DNA of 64,000 bases from positions 34,210 through 98,209 of the forward strand of contig NW_024470402.1 in the NCBI RefSeq assembly GCF_900496995.4, in the 5' to 3' direction. Of the stretch, positions 22,817 to 35,039 are shown one piece after another. The notes beneath the pieces are model-generated. The model had not been told where the DNA came from, did no database searches, and worked only from the letters and a program-made list of their open reading frames with translations. The first letter of the stretch is position 1. Every line of letters starts with the position of its first letter. The DNA is from Aquila chrysaetos chrysaetos. Taxonomy: Eukaryota > Chordata > Aves > Accipitriformes > Accipitridae. Both the position numbers and the translations under genes were made by a program.

Positions 22817-24444
22817 GTTCTGTGTTTCTCTAACACAAGACATGAGGAGGGTCTGAGAGAACTGGACTTCTTTCAGCCTTCAAAAGAGAAGCTTAAGAGA
22901 GAGCTTTTTGATGCTTCGAACACTTGAGTGGAGGATGAAGGGCCAGATGGAACCAAACTCTTCTTGAGCACAGTGATGATAGAGCAAAAGGCAAGGGGCA
23001 CGTTCTGGAACAGGGGAAACTGCTACTAGAAATTTGGAATTGTGGGTTTTTTAATGATGAGGGTGGAGCGTGATTGTAGATAGATCCCAGTAAGAATGGG
23101 ACTCTGGCTCCACAGAGTGTTGATTAAAATACCATTAATTGGAGGTAACACCAGAAGGTAAAAGGGGATAGCACGGGTGACGTTATGCCCCTTCAGATAC
23201 TGGAAACCCTGAGTTATGGAGCATGAGGTGGAGCTCGAGTTGGGGTTTAGCACATAGTGCAAAATCCTGCCCTATACTGAGACTGGCTGGCTTTGTCATC
23301 TTTTAAGTTTTCATGGGATTTTCTTAGAAATAGACCACTCCTAATTTCTACTGTTCAGCAGAAGGACGTTTATAAGAAAGCACAGTGCTTCACTCCTAGA
23401 TGAAGACAAGGACGGGCTCATGGCAATGCTGCCGAGTTTGCCAAGTGATATATACAGCTCAGCACAGCACAGGCCTGTGCCTGCTCAGGTTAGGTTAACT
23501 TAACGATAACGAACAGTTTGTTATCTCTGCCATGACTGGTGCGTGGGGTGGCTTTGGAGTTAATGTGGAAAGGGGGTGGGAGTAGGGGTCCCCACCTGCC
23601 CATCCGCCACCCCTTCACGTGCCCTTTCATCTCTGGGGTGCAGAGCTACCCTATCCTCACCCCTCGCAGTGCAGCAATCCAATGTGTGCCCCATGAGCTC
23701 CCTGGGAGTAGTAGGTACCTACTGATCCCTCATCCTGTTTCCTGCTGACCCCTCACTCTTTCCCTATGGAATAAATGATCCTTGTCAACTCTGGGTTTGT
23801 GGCATGTCACGGTCCCACTGGAGCCAGGTTGCCTCTCCCACACTGTGGGTTATCCACCAGAATAAGACACAGCCAGACCCCTGGGCTGCTGCACAGCAGG
23901 GTTCATCTTCCTAGTGCTGGGGACTTGGAGGAGGGGACAACTTGCCTGTTGTGTCTCAGGCAGCTGAGGAAGGAAAGTGAGGAAGTGACAGATATAGAGG
24001 AGACTTCTGTTTCCAGAAGAAATAGCAGTGTCCCCGGTGAGCTGAGGACCCCAGGGGAAGATGTGAAACTTAGTGGGGAAGAAACCCCGGTCCTCCCAAG
24101 TGGTCCAGCACTGGGTGTGCAGAAGAGCAGGTGATTCTAGCTGGGAGGTGTGGACTCCACTGTGAGCTGCCCAGGAACAGCCTCTTCCCATGCCTGGGGA
24201 CCACAGGGACCCCCATGGTGGAAATGTTCAGAATGCCATTGGCTGAGTGAGCCACAGGTGTTGCTGCTGGAGGAGGGAGACACCCAGGAGGAGCATTTCA
24301 GGCACAGGAAGGACAGATAATTTCTCTTTCCCGCTTCTTCCTTTGCTCCCCCAGCAGAGTTGTTTCTGGCAGCTCTGTTATCTCGGGGCTGGGAGGGTGG
24401 TTTTCTGACTCTCTCACTCAGCAAACAGGCAGGTTGGTCTCAGC
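22817..24444. other. Intergenic DNA before the orphan leader (A2)
   Basis: Counterpart of 2,906-4,532; no gene seen. Confidence 0.5.
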
Positions 24445-24493
24445 ATGCACCTCGGATATCTCATCCTCACTGTCTTCGTGGGGTAACTGCCAG
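24445..24493 (+). pseudogene. Orphan TRAV leader exon with stop (A2)
   Basis: [13 protein letters not shown] followed by TAA at codon 14, then a GTAAGT donor; no V exon follows. The shared stop shows that decay predates the A1/A2 split. Confidence 0.75.
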
Positions 24494-25127
24494 GTAAGTC
24501 CTGGCTTTCTATAAACACATACTACTTCTTCTCCCAAGGAAACCCTTGCCAGCCTTATCAGGATCATGCAGAGAACTACTCTTGACTGACAGGAAAACGC
24601 TGGGAAATACCCGCTCCCATTTGTGGTTTTGCAATAGTTCTCTCAAGATGCTGCTACTGTTGGAAACAAGATTTGAGCAGAGAGGAGAGATACCTCAGAG
24701 CCCTTCTCCTGCTTTTCCCTCCCCTGCAAGCCCTCTCTCTCTGCCTCTCTCTTCTGATCCACCTGCTGTCACTGTAGGAGATCTCAGCTCTCTCTGCACT
24801 CCCATATTTCTCCCTTTCCACCACAAATTAGCAGATCCTGTCAAAGCTGTGACAGGGACTTCAAAGGTCTCATCTCACGGACAAGAATTGGGTGTCCCAT
24901 TCTGCCTCCTGGCTGGCACATGACTGTCATGGCTGCCAGTTTTCTCCTGGTTGCCAACACAGCCAGCGCTCCCTTTTTCAAGCTCAGCATTGTGTGTACT
25001 CAGGGAGCTAGGAGCCCTCAGAGATGACAGGGATGGGGAAGTAGGATGAATCTTTTCGCCACAGCTCCATGGACCCCTCAACCTGCAGGAGGGATGCTGG
25101 TCCCGGTACATGGTGCTCAGGCATGAC

Positions 25128-25555
25128 AGGCTTGAAAACACGTGTGCATGCACATCCATATGTAGATGCACACATCTTAACCCTCCAGGACATGTCGTCA
25201 CATAAATGTTCACATGTGCTTATACGCACCTGCACACTCACACTTGCATGTAGATATATATGCAAGCGCCGGTGCGAACACAGATATAGACGTGCTTATC
25301 TGCACACAATATGCCCACCCACATACACTCACATGCACACTCAAAACACACACTGACTTTCTCACCTGCACAAACGTGCATGTACACAAACAGAGGCACA
25401 GACACAGACAGAAATGCACTTGTTTACACACACATTGGCAGACACTCACTCTCACATGTGCAGTTGCAAATGCACACACAAATGCAAACACATAGGCACA
25501 AATACGCCCACAAGAACAGACAGACGCACAGGCACACGAGGAAGCACAGCCTCCC
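25128..25555 (+). repeat. CA/TG-rich degenerate tract (A2)
   Basis: Nearly base-for-base the same as 5,213-5,640. Confidence 0.85.
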
Positions 25556-26609
25556 CCAACATTCCAATAACCAGGACTCCACCAGCCAGCTCTCTGCCTC
25601 TGTGCCCCTCACCTTTAGGCAAGTCCTTGAAAGCCCAGTGCTAAGAAGTTACATCAGGCACCAGATGTCCCTGGTGGATTTCATGACAGCAAAGGGCTTT
25701 TGTGGGTTGAACGAAAGTAGTTCAATCGGTTGTGTTCTCATCAGAGGCGAGAGAGACGGTGTATTGGGGTCCAGGCTGCTGGGTCTTTTTTGGACATTCA
25801 GCCTGTTCACATGTGAAGTCCATTCATGAGAGACAAAGTCAAAGCTAGAGACAATCCCTACTGCTGCAGCTCCAGGAGTTCCCCACCTAACAAGGCAAAG
25901 GAATCCCAAAGTCTGACAAGATCCAGCCGATCCCTGGTGATCGCTGTAGGGCAGTCATGGAGGTCTGGGACCAGTTCCAGCTTCAAAGCAGGGAGAGGTG
26001 CTGCCCTGACATGCCCACACATCAGCAAAGGGTTGTGTGTCTGGGCTGAGCCAGATGGCCTGCAGCTGCAAATGCTGAGGCTGGGACACCAGAAAGGAAG
26101 CTGGCCTGATGAGTTTGCCTTAAGATAAGTACCCTCTTTTCAAAAGCCAAACTAGTATTAATCAGCAGGTGGCATCTGGAGGAGATTGCAAAGTGCCTGA
26201 GCCAAGCCCTAACATCTGTCAGTTAACCTGGCTCCTTAGAGCTCATGGAGCTGCACTGCTGGAGAAGTCTGTCTCTGCGTCGCCTTTTAGCACTGGAGCA
26301 GTCCCCAGAGCCACGGGCGTGGTGGCAGGAGGCTGCGCCCAGCACTGCACAGGCACCAGGAGAAAAAGCCTTGTGCCCTGAGAGTCTCCTAGAAGGCTGT
26401 TTTTTTCCAAGTGTCCTCACCTGGTCTGGAAGGCTCCTATTCAGGTCCCCCCCAACTGTGACATGCCTCCCTTGGAAGGAGTCCAGCTCCTAACTATGCT
26501 CTGCAAGTGCAGCATCAGGAAGGAAGGTGCCAGCCCCATGGGTTTGTTAGCAATCTTCTCAGAAAGCAGCTGCAACATCGCTTAGGGTAGTCAGCTGCTG
26601 CTGTAGTAA
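25556..26609. other. Intergenic DNA (A2)
   Basis: Counterpart of 5,641-6,689; nothing recognised. Confidence 0.5.
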
Positions 26610-26818
26610 GGAAGAAAATTTTTACGATAAGGGTGGTGAGTCACTGGAATGGGTTGCCCAGAGAAGTTGTGGATGCCCCGTCCTTGGAAGTGTTCGTGGT
26701 CAGGCTGGACGGGGCTTTGAGCAACCTGATCGAGTGAGAGATGTCCCCGCCATGGCGGGGGGTCAGCCTCGATGGTCTTTCAAGGTCCCTTCCAACCCGA
26801 CCCATTCTAGGAGTCTCT
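26610..26818 (+). mobile_element. CR1 LINE 3'-end fragment (A2)
   Basis: Counterpart of 6,690-6,900, followed by the V 3'-flank relic with CCGCCAGGGAGCGCTG at 26,836-26,851. Confidence 0.8.
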
Positions 26819-28391
26819 GACAGCCCGAGACATGCCCGCCAGGGAGCGCTGCTGCTCTGCTCGCCGGGGCCACCTTGCCCCACCCAGCCCCTCCCGGCCC
26901 CGGGGCGCTTCCCCTGCCGCCAGGCATTGTCATCAGCATCAGCACTGCCGCCGGCATCGAGCATCGCCATGGCAGTCGGCATCCAGCTTCTTCCGAGCTT
27001 CTCCATCGTTTCCCACCACGGGATCTCTTCCGGTCCTCGGAAGCCATCCCGCAGAGTCAGGGCTTTGAGCCCAACACAGACACGAGACAATGACGTAGAG
27101 GTGACTGAAACCCTCAGGCTTTCTCCATAGGTCCCAGACCATGAGGCTGTTGTAGAGCATTTGGCTCCACACCAAATGCAGAGCCTTTTGGTGTGCAGGT
27201 GAAGTCCCAGAGATGGGATGCAAGCTTGGACGCGCCTAGTGTCCGAGACACACTGGGGGCTCAAGGGGTGCCAAGGTCATGTCTCAGAGGCGGTCAGAAA
27301 GAGAATTCAGACCAACTGCACTCTGAGATGTGTTTTTGAAAGGGTAGCCAGCCAGGGAAGTGATCCTTCTCTTCTGTCACTCATGAGACGCTGCCTGGGG
27401 TCTTTTTATTTCTCACTTTTTTTTGACCCTGAAAATTCTCAAATACTGGAATGCACTGTTCACAGATATTTTACAGGCTCTGGCCTTGGAAATTTTCCAG
27501 GCATGACAGGCACAGCCCTGAGCAGCCTGATCTAATGAGACCTGCTCTGAGCAGGGACTTGGAGTGGGTGATCTGCAGAGGACCTATCCACCCTAAATTG
27601 TGCTATGGTAAGAGTAAAAATAGTGTGGCTACAAGGATTTGTTAAAGGCTACAAGGAAGGAGAGGTCAAATGCAGATCCTACTTGTTTTGAGGAAACCGA
27701 GAATGGAAGGGTTATGATCAAGTGAAGGGACTGTTTATTTGCATTTGAGTGGGGTTTTTTTTTCCCCCAACAAGCTTTTCAGCAGCTGATTTCTGAGATT
27801 TATGAGATGAGATGGGCAGTGTGGCTAGAAACGTCATTTATTGGTTCCTGAGATATCTTCTCCTGAATAGAGCGAGAAAGTCCACAGTGCCTGGAGGGGC
27901 TGAGTGGGACAGTTGGTGTCTGCAGGGTGTGGGGTTGTTGACCATTGTGTTTGTGATTGCTGCAGCCTTGGGGTGTGCTGAGAGGAGCTTGGGGCACCAT
28001 ACAGGAGCCAGGAGAGGCCAACTCAACCACGGTCTTGAGGCTGGTGAAACAGGAGGCACGAGGCATCAAGGAGAGAGAGACTCCCAAGATGTTGCACAGG
28101 AGGATGTGTCAGCGAGCTTGGTCACCAGGTGCGTGTCTATCCCCCTTTGAACCCCTCACCTTGGAAAAGCAAAGGTGTTGTCTGCAGGAGCAACACGTGT
28201 CACTGCTGGAGGAGGGAGGACCACAGCATGGGCAATTCAAGCGTGCTAAGGAGAAGCATTTTGTCTTGCCTGTTTCATTCTTTGTTGCCCTTGCTGAGTC
28301 ATTTCCGGCAGCTGTGCTCTCTCAGGGCTCTTGGTGGGGACGTGTGGCTTTTTTGAGTCTCTCTCACACATGCAGGAGGATTGGTCTCAGC
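26819..28391. other. TRAV upstream region (A2)
   Basis: Lacks the 333-bp A1 segment. Carries a weak CR1-like tail at ~27,497-27,610 and the AP-1/ETS-like pair at 28,295-28,308, about 90 bp before the start codon. Confidence 0.5.
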
Positions 28392-29682
28392 ATGCACCTC
28401 GGGTATCTCATCCTCGCTGCTTTCCTGAGGCAACCACTAGGTAAGCACTGGCTTTGACCGAAGGCTTGATTCCTCTTCCCCCCAGGAGACCCTCACCCCC
28501 TCAACAGTTCTCTGCAGGGAGCTGCTCTTGAATTATGGGCAAATGTTGGGGAACATCAGATCACACGGGTGGTTTTGCACCTGCTTTCTCAAGATGCAGT
28601 TACCGATGGAAAAGAAAAATGGGACCAAGAAGAAGCCTCTCCTCTCCCGATCATCTTAGACCCCTGCCCTTCCTTTTCTCTTGCCAACCATCCACCTCTC
28701 TCTGCCTCTCTCTGCTGATCTGCCTGGGCCCAGCGTTTCACAGACATATGACTGCAGAAGCTCTTTTCTATCTCAGCAGTACCTATTTTCTGAGGCACAG
28801 GACTTTTGAAAGATGATGCAGGGACACGAAAGCTCTCTCATCCCACTCTCATTCTTAGGGTGTCCCAGCATCTCTCCTGGCTGGCACATGTCATGCAGCA
28901 TGCCCTGGCTATCCATTCCTCCTGTGTGATTGCAATGCCAGGGCTTCCTTTTCCCTCCCCTCCCTTAACCTTGGAGCCTTTTGAGAGCACAGGGAATGGG
29001 GGAGCAGGATGAAACTTCTCACAGGAGGTCCCGGGTCCCTCACCCTGCTGGAGGTGTCCTGCAGCCAGCACAGGAAGGCCAGGCACTACAGGCTCTTCCC
29101 TGGCCTCCAGGCAGTAGGAGGAGAGTGAGGATGGAAGACCTGGGTGAAAGCACAGCTCTCTCGGGGGTATCCCTGTGGGAGGTTATTGGCATTACAGTGC
29201 TATGGGATCCACGCTGAGCTGAGGTCTCAGACCTCCTGCCCAAAGACACTCACCACCTTGCTGTTCCCACCCCATGGGGTCTTGCTGCAGAGCAAGACAC
29301 GGGGAACCTTCTCCTCTGGCACTTTGCATCCCCTCTTGTTTTGCATCTTGGAGCCTTTCCCTGCACAGCTGCTGACCCTTGCTTTCTTCCAGGCACCATG
29401 GGGGCAGACCACCGTCACCCAGCAAGAAGGACAAGTCACAGTCAAGGAGAGAGGCACCTTCCAGACCACCTGCACCTACCAGGTCACTAACTTCTATGGA
29501 TTGCTCTGGTACCAGCAGAGGAAAGGCCAAGGTCCACAGCTTATCTCATATCAGGCAGCAGCTGGCCCCAGGCGGAGTGGCCGTCTCACCACGTTGCTGA
29601 ACACCACGGGGAAGAACAGCCTTCTCCGGCTGGAGGAAGTCGAGGTCTCTGACGCTGCCTTGTACCTCTGTGCTGTGCAAGA
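28392..29682 (+). CDS. TRAV V gene, A2 copy (leader + V exon)
   Basis: Variable segment of the TCR alpha chain (delta use possible). L1 is 28,392-28,440, ending at GTAAGC; the intron is 952 bp; the V exon is 29,393-29,682 after CTTTCTTCCAG. The V exon encodes FR1 ([19 protein letters not shown]), the first Cys in TCTYQ, then [34 protein letters not shown] and the distal motif DAALYLCAV. All landmark residues of an Ig V domain are present. One fault: five G at ~29,401 where A1 has four, which puts the leader out of frame with the V domain. Since A1 has the right count here but errors elsewhere, this may be a homopolymer miscall. If not, the segment is a pseudogene. Confidence 0.85.
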
Positions 29683-29721
29683 CACCCTGGTGCAGGAAGC
29701 TTCCTTGGCTGTGCAACAAGC
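29683..29721 (+). other. 23-RSS of the A2 TRAV segment
   Basis: CACCCTG, 23-bp spacer, GCAACAAGC (29,713-29,721). Identical to the A1 copy. Confidence 0.75.
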
Positions 29722-31467
29722 CAGGGGAGAGAGGGCATTGGTTTGTGTGAGGCTGAGCTTGCGGAAGGGGCCCTCAGCTCTCCCCTGGCAGTGTTGCTTG
29801 CCCTGTACACCCAGAGCTCTGCAGGTCAAAATCCTCTTCCAGGAGAGGACAGTGTCAGTGGCTCGAGAGGAAGAAGAAGGTGGTGAACGAGTCTCAGGTT
29901 CCCTCGTTTTCACCATGGGTTATGCGGTGATTCTGCCCATGGCTTTGGAGAAGTGATGGGCAATGTAGGAGGTTGGGACCGCTTGTGCAATGCTTCCCTG
30001 CTGCTCTTAACTTTCTGGTTTTGTCTACTGCACGTTGCTTCTTCAGGTATTCCTGCAACCTGTTCCTTAGAGTACCTGCTCCGGGATGTGTCCCTCAGAG
30101 GTCAGAGTTTCAAAGTAAGATGAAAAATGTAAATAACATGCCACAGGACAACGCTCCTTCCAGGAATTACATGCTTACAACAATTTTGGAAAATACTCAG
30201 AACTACTCTGAGGGTCCTCCAGTTGCTGCATGCCTACGTGCTGTGATCCAGAGGACCTGCTGTCCCGCATGCACTCTGCCGGTCCTTGGAGGCCTCCTCA
30301 TGCCCTGCCTCGTGGGCTTTCCCCAGCCCTGCCTCATTTCTTTTGCAGTGGGACCAGGCTGTACAACTCTGTACAAGAGCACAGTGGGGGAAGAGACCGC
30401 CAGGCAGAGGTGGGCAACAGGCCCTGCCAGGAGAAGAGCCAGCTTTGAGGAAAGCTGCTTCATGCTTGGCAGAAGGCCAGGGCACCACAGAGCAGCCATG
30501 GGGGCTTGGGCACTGGCTGCTGTCCTTGGGCTCCCTGTCTGGTGGGGATCTGGGGCTGGTGGTGAGAAGCATGAGGACCCTGGTGTGTGGCCTGGCCAGG
30601 CTGATTTCAACATCAGCCTGTGAGTCACCTTAGCCCTGCACACCTCTGTAACTGCTGGGCTGTGCAGGGCACTGTTTGGGGGGTGGAGGGTGTGTAGGTA
30701 GAATTCCCTTCTGCACAGGTTTGTCAGCTGTTGACCTCTCAGAGCCTCCAGCACCACCGGGCTCCTCATTGGGGGATAGCAGTGGTTGGGCTCCCCATCT
30801 GCAGGACCTGCTCTGAGGCCAAGGGGCCATACCTGAGCAGAGATGCCAGAATGCAGGGCCTGATCTCCACTGGCTGTGGAGGAGCTGAGTATGCCTTCCT
30901 CAGCTTCAAGAGGCAGTGACTGCAAGGGACCCATTGCCCTGTCTCCCACCCAACCAACCCTTCCTCTGGTAATGATGAAGAGTTCACTTGCGTCCTCACC
31001 TTCTCCCCTCCGCCACAACCAAAGGCAATGCCTTTCGTCCTTGGCACCACGAGACAATGTCCACCAAGAAAAGGATTACGTGGAGGCAGAGGCTGTGATG
31101 CGGAAAACTTTAATAACTCCGAAGAGGGAAGGGAGTTCAATTCTAGAGGCTGCCGGTGCAGGGAGAGCAATAGCAGCTGCTGAAAGTCTGCGCCCATTGC
31201 CCATGGTGGAGATTCCTGCAGGACATCCATTTGCTTGCAAACCGCAGAGAGAAGCGGGGTCAGCAGATGCCCCAGGTTGGGTCTGGGGATCTTACGGCCC
31301 AGAAGAACAAAAGAAGACAAGAAAGAGATGGGAGGTAGTGGAAGGCAGGGGACTTTAGACTTTGGCCATGTTTTCAGAGGGCCTCCGCTGCCCTCCTTTG
31401 GAAGGGCAGCACTGGATGTTCAGCCTCTCTGAAATGAATGGCCAGGAGCTCCGTCCTCACTTCAGCA
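29722..31467. other. Spacer and 3' flank of keratin K2
   Basis: Counterpart of 10,129-11,949. Keratin poly(A) signal at 31,109-31,114 (ATTAAA, minus strand). No other gene seen. Confidence 0.55.
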
Positions 31468-31821
31468 TCAGCTGCTGGTTTTGGGGTGGTCCTTGTCCGG
31501 GCTGTCACCAGGGGCTTTAGCAGGGGGGCACCTTCTGCCACAGTAGCGGCTGGTGATGCAGGAGAGGTCACAGCACCCGGAGTTGATGGGCACTCCCTGA
31601 GAGCTGAGGATGCTGCCAACAGCAGCGGAGGTGGAGGAGCCCACAACGGTGTTCTGCGGGAAGGAGCTGAGGATGGGGCCGGGCAGGGTCACCACCACGG
31701 GCGAGGGCTCAATGACAACAGTGGAGTTCTGGCACTGCCTGACACAGGGCTCATTGCAGCTGTTGGCCAGTGGAGTCGGGCCACAGGGCTGACAGGGCTG
31801 GCACTGGTTGTAGCAGGACAT
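31468..31821 (-). CDS. Feather beta-keratin K2, tail altered by a 1-nt deletion
   Basis: Same protein as K1 through residue ~100: Cys-rich N-terminus, then the beta core [18 protein letters not shown]. The final G run has six bases instead of seven, so the last Cys and stop are replaced by an extra 17-residue tail ([17 protein letters not shown]). The tail is ordinary antisense-of-3'UTR sequence and does not look selected, and a homopolymer miscall is plausible. Exon 2 begins at 31,842, non-coding exon 1 ends at 32,202, TATA at 32,261-32,267. If the deletion is false, the coding region ends near 31,516, giving 101 aa. Confidence 0.88.
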   Translation of the reverse strand: MSCYNQCQPCQPCGPTPLANSCNEPCVRQCQNSTVVIEPSPVVVTLPGPILSSFPQNTVVGSSTSAAVGSILSSQGVPINSGCCDLSCITSRYCGRRCPPAKAPGDSPDKDHPKTSS

Positions 31822-32260
31822 GTCTCAGGTCCAGAAGTTTACCTGGGAGAGAGGGCAGAGAAGAATCACAGCCCGGGTACATGCGAGAAGCTGTCTGCCA
31901 TGAGTCCATCAGCAAAGTCAAAGGTACCTGCTGAGCTGGGAGGTAGAAGCTGGGCAGTGAGGCAAAAGGGTTTCTCAGCCTTGTCCAGACACGATACTGC
32001 AAAGTGTCACCAGGCCCAAAGAAGCTGCTGACTATCTCTTTAAATAAGAGCCTCCTCAGCCAAGTCCCAGACACTCTCTGAGTGAGACCTTCACCTTCTT
32101 TCCCCCTCCCACGACAAGCAGCACCATGACCCAGCATAGGATTGAGGAGCATGCATGTGCATGAGCAGAAAATAACATGAGGAAAAGGCCTTCAGACTCA
32201 CCTGGTTCCCAAGGAGAAGGACGTGGGAGAGGTGGATGAGAGAGCAAGGAGCTGGGCTGG

Positions 32261-32267
32261 CTTTTAT
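32261..32267 (-). promoter_or_regulatory. TATA box of keratin K2
   Basis: ATAAAAG on the minus strand, same spacing to exon 1 as in K1. Confidence 0.8.
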
Positions 32268-34139
32268 GGTGGCCCTGACCTGCCCCAGGCCCAGAGGGAG
32301 CTTCTACGGAAGTGACAATTTTCTAAGGTGCTCATGATGAACGGAAAACACCCCAGCTAATGACATGGGCTGGGTGGTTGTTTTCCCCGGATGACACCTT
32401 TTCATTTCCTGGCTTATGCCGTACCCATTCCCTCATGGAGGCTTCTTCTGAGTGCTGGGATTGAGAGGCCCCAGGATTTCCAGGAGAGGAATGCGACGTT
32501 GCTGGCAGAAGACTCAGTTCAGGTGCCGGATGGGTGCAGTGCAGGCAAATGATGTTGGCCTGGGGCACGCTGCTGGGGTTGCCTGTGGCCACATTGACAG
32601 GAATGGCCCAGCTGCTCCCAGCCCTGCAATCCTTGGCTGGTCACCCAAGGGCTTCCCTGTGTGAGGACGTGCCGTGTCTTTCTTTTTGCCTCCCTCCCTC
32701 CTTCCCAACTTGCTCCAGTGTTCACTTGTGGTCAGCTTCCCAGGGCAGGTGGGCTGCACTGCTGGGTTTCAATCCTCTTCCTCCCAAACCTGCCCTCTGG
32801 AGAAATTTGTTGACCTCTTTGGGCATCTTACTGGCAGGGGATTACAGGGATCACAAGGGCCCTTAAGGCAAACTGTTTTTCTGAGCATGCTGGGCCAGTG
32901 AACACATCTTCCACAAGGGTAGAAGATGACCACCGGGAAGGCACTTCTCGGTTACTGCAGCCCCCCACAGGGCAAGAGGCGGCTGAACACAATGAGGTTT
33001 TTTCCCTGCAGAGGCTGCCTGCTGCGCTCCCAGGTCCTGAAGGAGCATTTGAGAGTCCATTTTGGTCCCCACTCAGAAACGCAGCAGGAGTTGAAGGAGG
33101 CAGAAGTTCGCCCCATGGCTTCCATGGAGCATGTCAGGCACTCACCCTAACCCTAACCTCTGGCCGAGGCTCCAGAGATCTGGAGCTAGACCGATATATT
33201 GATTTACATCAGACATCACTCACTACATGAAGCTCATGACACATTTGTTTGGGGTGTAGAGCAAGTTTTTCATCATTTGCACCAGCTATTTGAACCTGGT
33301 GGTTATGCTCATCTCCATCTTGAAGCGGTCAGCAGGCATGACTCTATATTCTCCTGCTGTGACTTTAAACACTGTGAACATTGTGACATTTTTAGACTGG
33401 GTCAGAACTCTCCAACCGAGTGAGAGAGCTGTGTTTTGATCAGACTTTCCACCTGGCTGTCATTATTGTAAAAGCCTTTGGGCGTGGGGTACGCAAAACC
33501 TGCAGTCTATCCCCCATTCCAAAATTAGAGACAAAAAAGCGGTGCTAAATAGTAGCAACAATTATCTCTGTTTTGCGGGGAGTGACATGGCACTTAGAGC
33601 CACAAGGGACCTGAGAGGCAGAGAATTGTTATGCAGAACAAAAGAGCTACAAGCCAAACTGGGGTGGTCTGTGCAGAGGAAAGCCATGCTGAATGACATC
33701 CCCTTGTTTGAGGGCATGTTAACATACGCACCATCCTCCTGTCAGAGGCGGAAAAGGATTGGGGGAGCTTTAAACCAAGCGACAAGCTCAGATATTCCAA
33801 GACCTCCTTTTACATCTTTATTATGGTGTGAAGGGTGTCAGGAAGGTGTCTGGAGTGAGAAACTCTTGTGAGCTTTATCATACATTGCATAACCATGGCC
33901 ATAGCTATCAATGCTGTTGATGGCACTGCCTTCTCCTAACTCTGCATTTGGCCTGGGGACAACGAAAAGGTGCCCCAGTTGCTGGCTGTTGTGCAGGTCT
34001 GGAGAACGCTTACAGAGGTGCAAAGCCATAGCTGTTAAAAGATGTTGATTGTTTGGCTATGATTTTCTGTGAGAAGTTTAAAGCCGAGGCAGAAGAAGAG
34101 CACGAACGTAAAGTTGGAAGTGCGGGGTGTGCTATAAAC
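32268..34139. other. Keratin 5' flank and unidentified sequence (A2)
   Basis: Counterpart of 12,701-14,589; no gene recognised. Confidence 0.4.
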
Positions 34140-35035
34140 AAATCTGTAATGTAAACCCGCACCAGTGTTTCACACCCGTGAACAAAAATCCAGAAGAAGG
34201 GTGGGGCTATATAATCTGTGACAGGGAGTGTGCGCAGGAAACTGGGATACATGACCTGAACTCCATTTTTCCTGTGGAGATACCACTGGATGGATGTATC
34301 TATGTGCAGTTTGCTTGAGTATTCCCTGGCCTGATCCTCTTCCACCAAGGGTACATCTTTCTCTTGTTCCAGACTTTCCCACTGGGCTCAGGGACCTGGG
34401 ATTCTGAAGGCTGCTCTTGCTAGTAAAGATTGAGGCAAAGGCGGCATTCAGCACCTCAGCTTTTTCCATGTCACCTGTGTCCTTACAGAAGCCTAGTTGC
34501 CATTGACATCCGTGGCCAGATTCAGTTCCAGTTGCGCTTTGACTTTCCTAATCTCATCCTTGCACGTTTAGGCAGTGACCGTTAATCCCTCCTAGGTTAC
34601 CTGTCCTTGCTTCCACCTCCTGTATGCTTCCTTCTTGTGTTTTGGTTTTGCCAGGAGCTTCTTGTCCATCCACATTGGCCTCCAGACATGTTTGCCTGAC
34701 TTCCTCCTCACTGGGATGGTCTGCTCTTGAGCTTGGAGGAGGTGATCCTTGAATATTAACCAGCTTTCCGGGCACCCTCTGGCTTCCAGGGCCTTATATG
34801 AGGGGACGTTTCCAAGCAGCTCTTTAAAGAGCCAGAAGTCTGCTCCCCTGAAGTCCACGGCTGTGAGTTTGCTCTTAACGCTCCTCCCCTCCCCTCAGGA
34901 TCCTGAACTCCAGCCTTTCGTGGTCAATGCAGCCCCGGCTGCCCTTGAGCTTCACATCCCTAACAGGCCCTTCCTTCTTGGTGCATAGGAGGTGCAGCAG
35001 ACCTCGTTGGTCTCGCTGCATCCTCTATCGCTTGG
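34140..35035 (-). mobile_element. CR1 LINE, inverted 5' part (A2)
   Basis: Minus-strand ORF2 pieces in order: GPVRDVKLKGSRGC, ADFWLFKELLG, ESWLIFKDHLLQAQEQTIP, LLAKPKHKKEAYRRWKQGQV, EKAEVLNAAFASIF, VEEDQAREYSSKL and SFLRTLP. This covers the endonuclease end up to just before the reverse transcriptase. Confidence 0.75.
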
Positions 35036-35039
35036 GTGA

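Noticed and set aside
30497-30560. Leader-like MGAWALAAVLGLPVWW with possible splice donor (A1: 10,926)
   Set aside because: Hydrophobic, but no acceptor, V exon or RSS follows before the keratin gene, and the sequence belongs to keratin-unit flank repeats.
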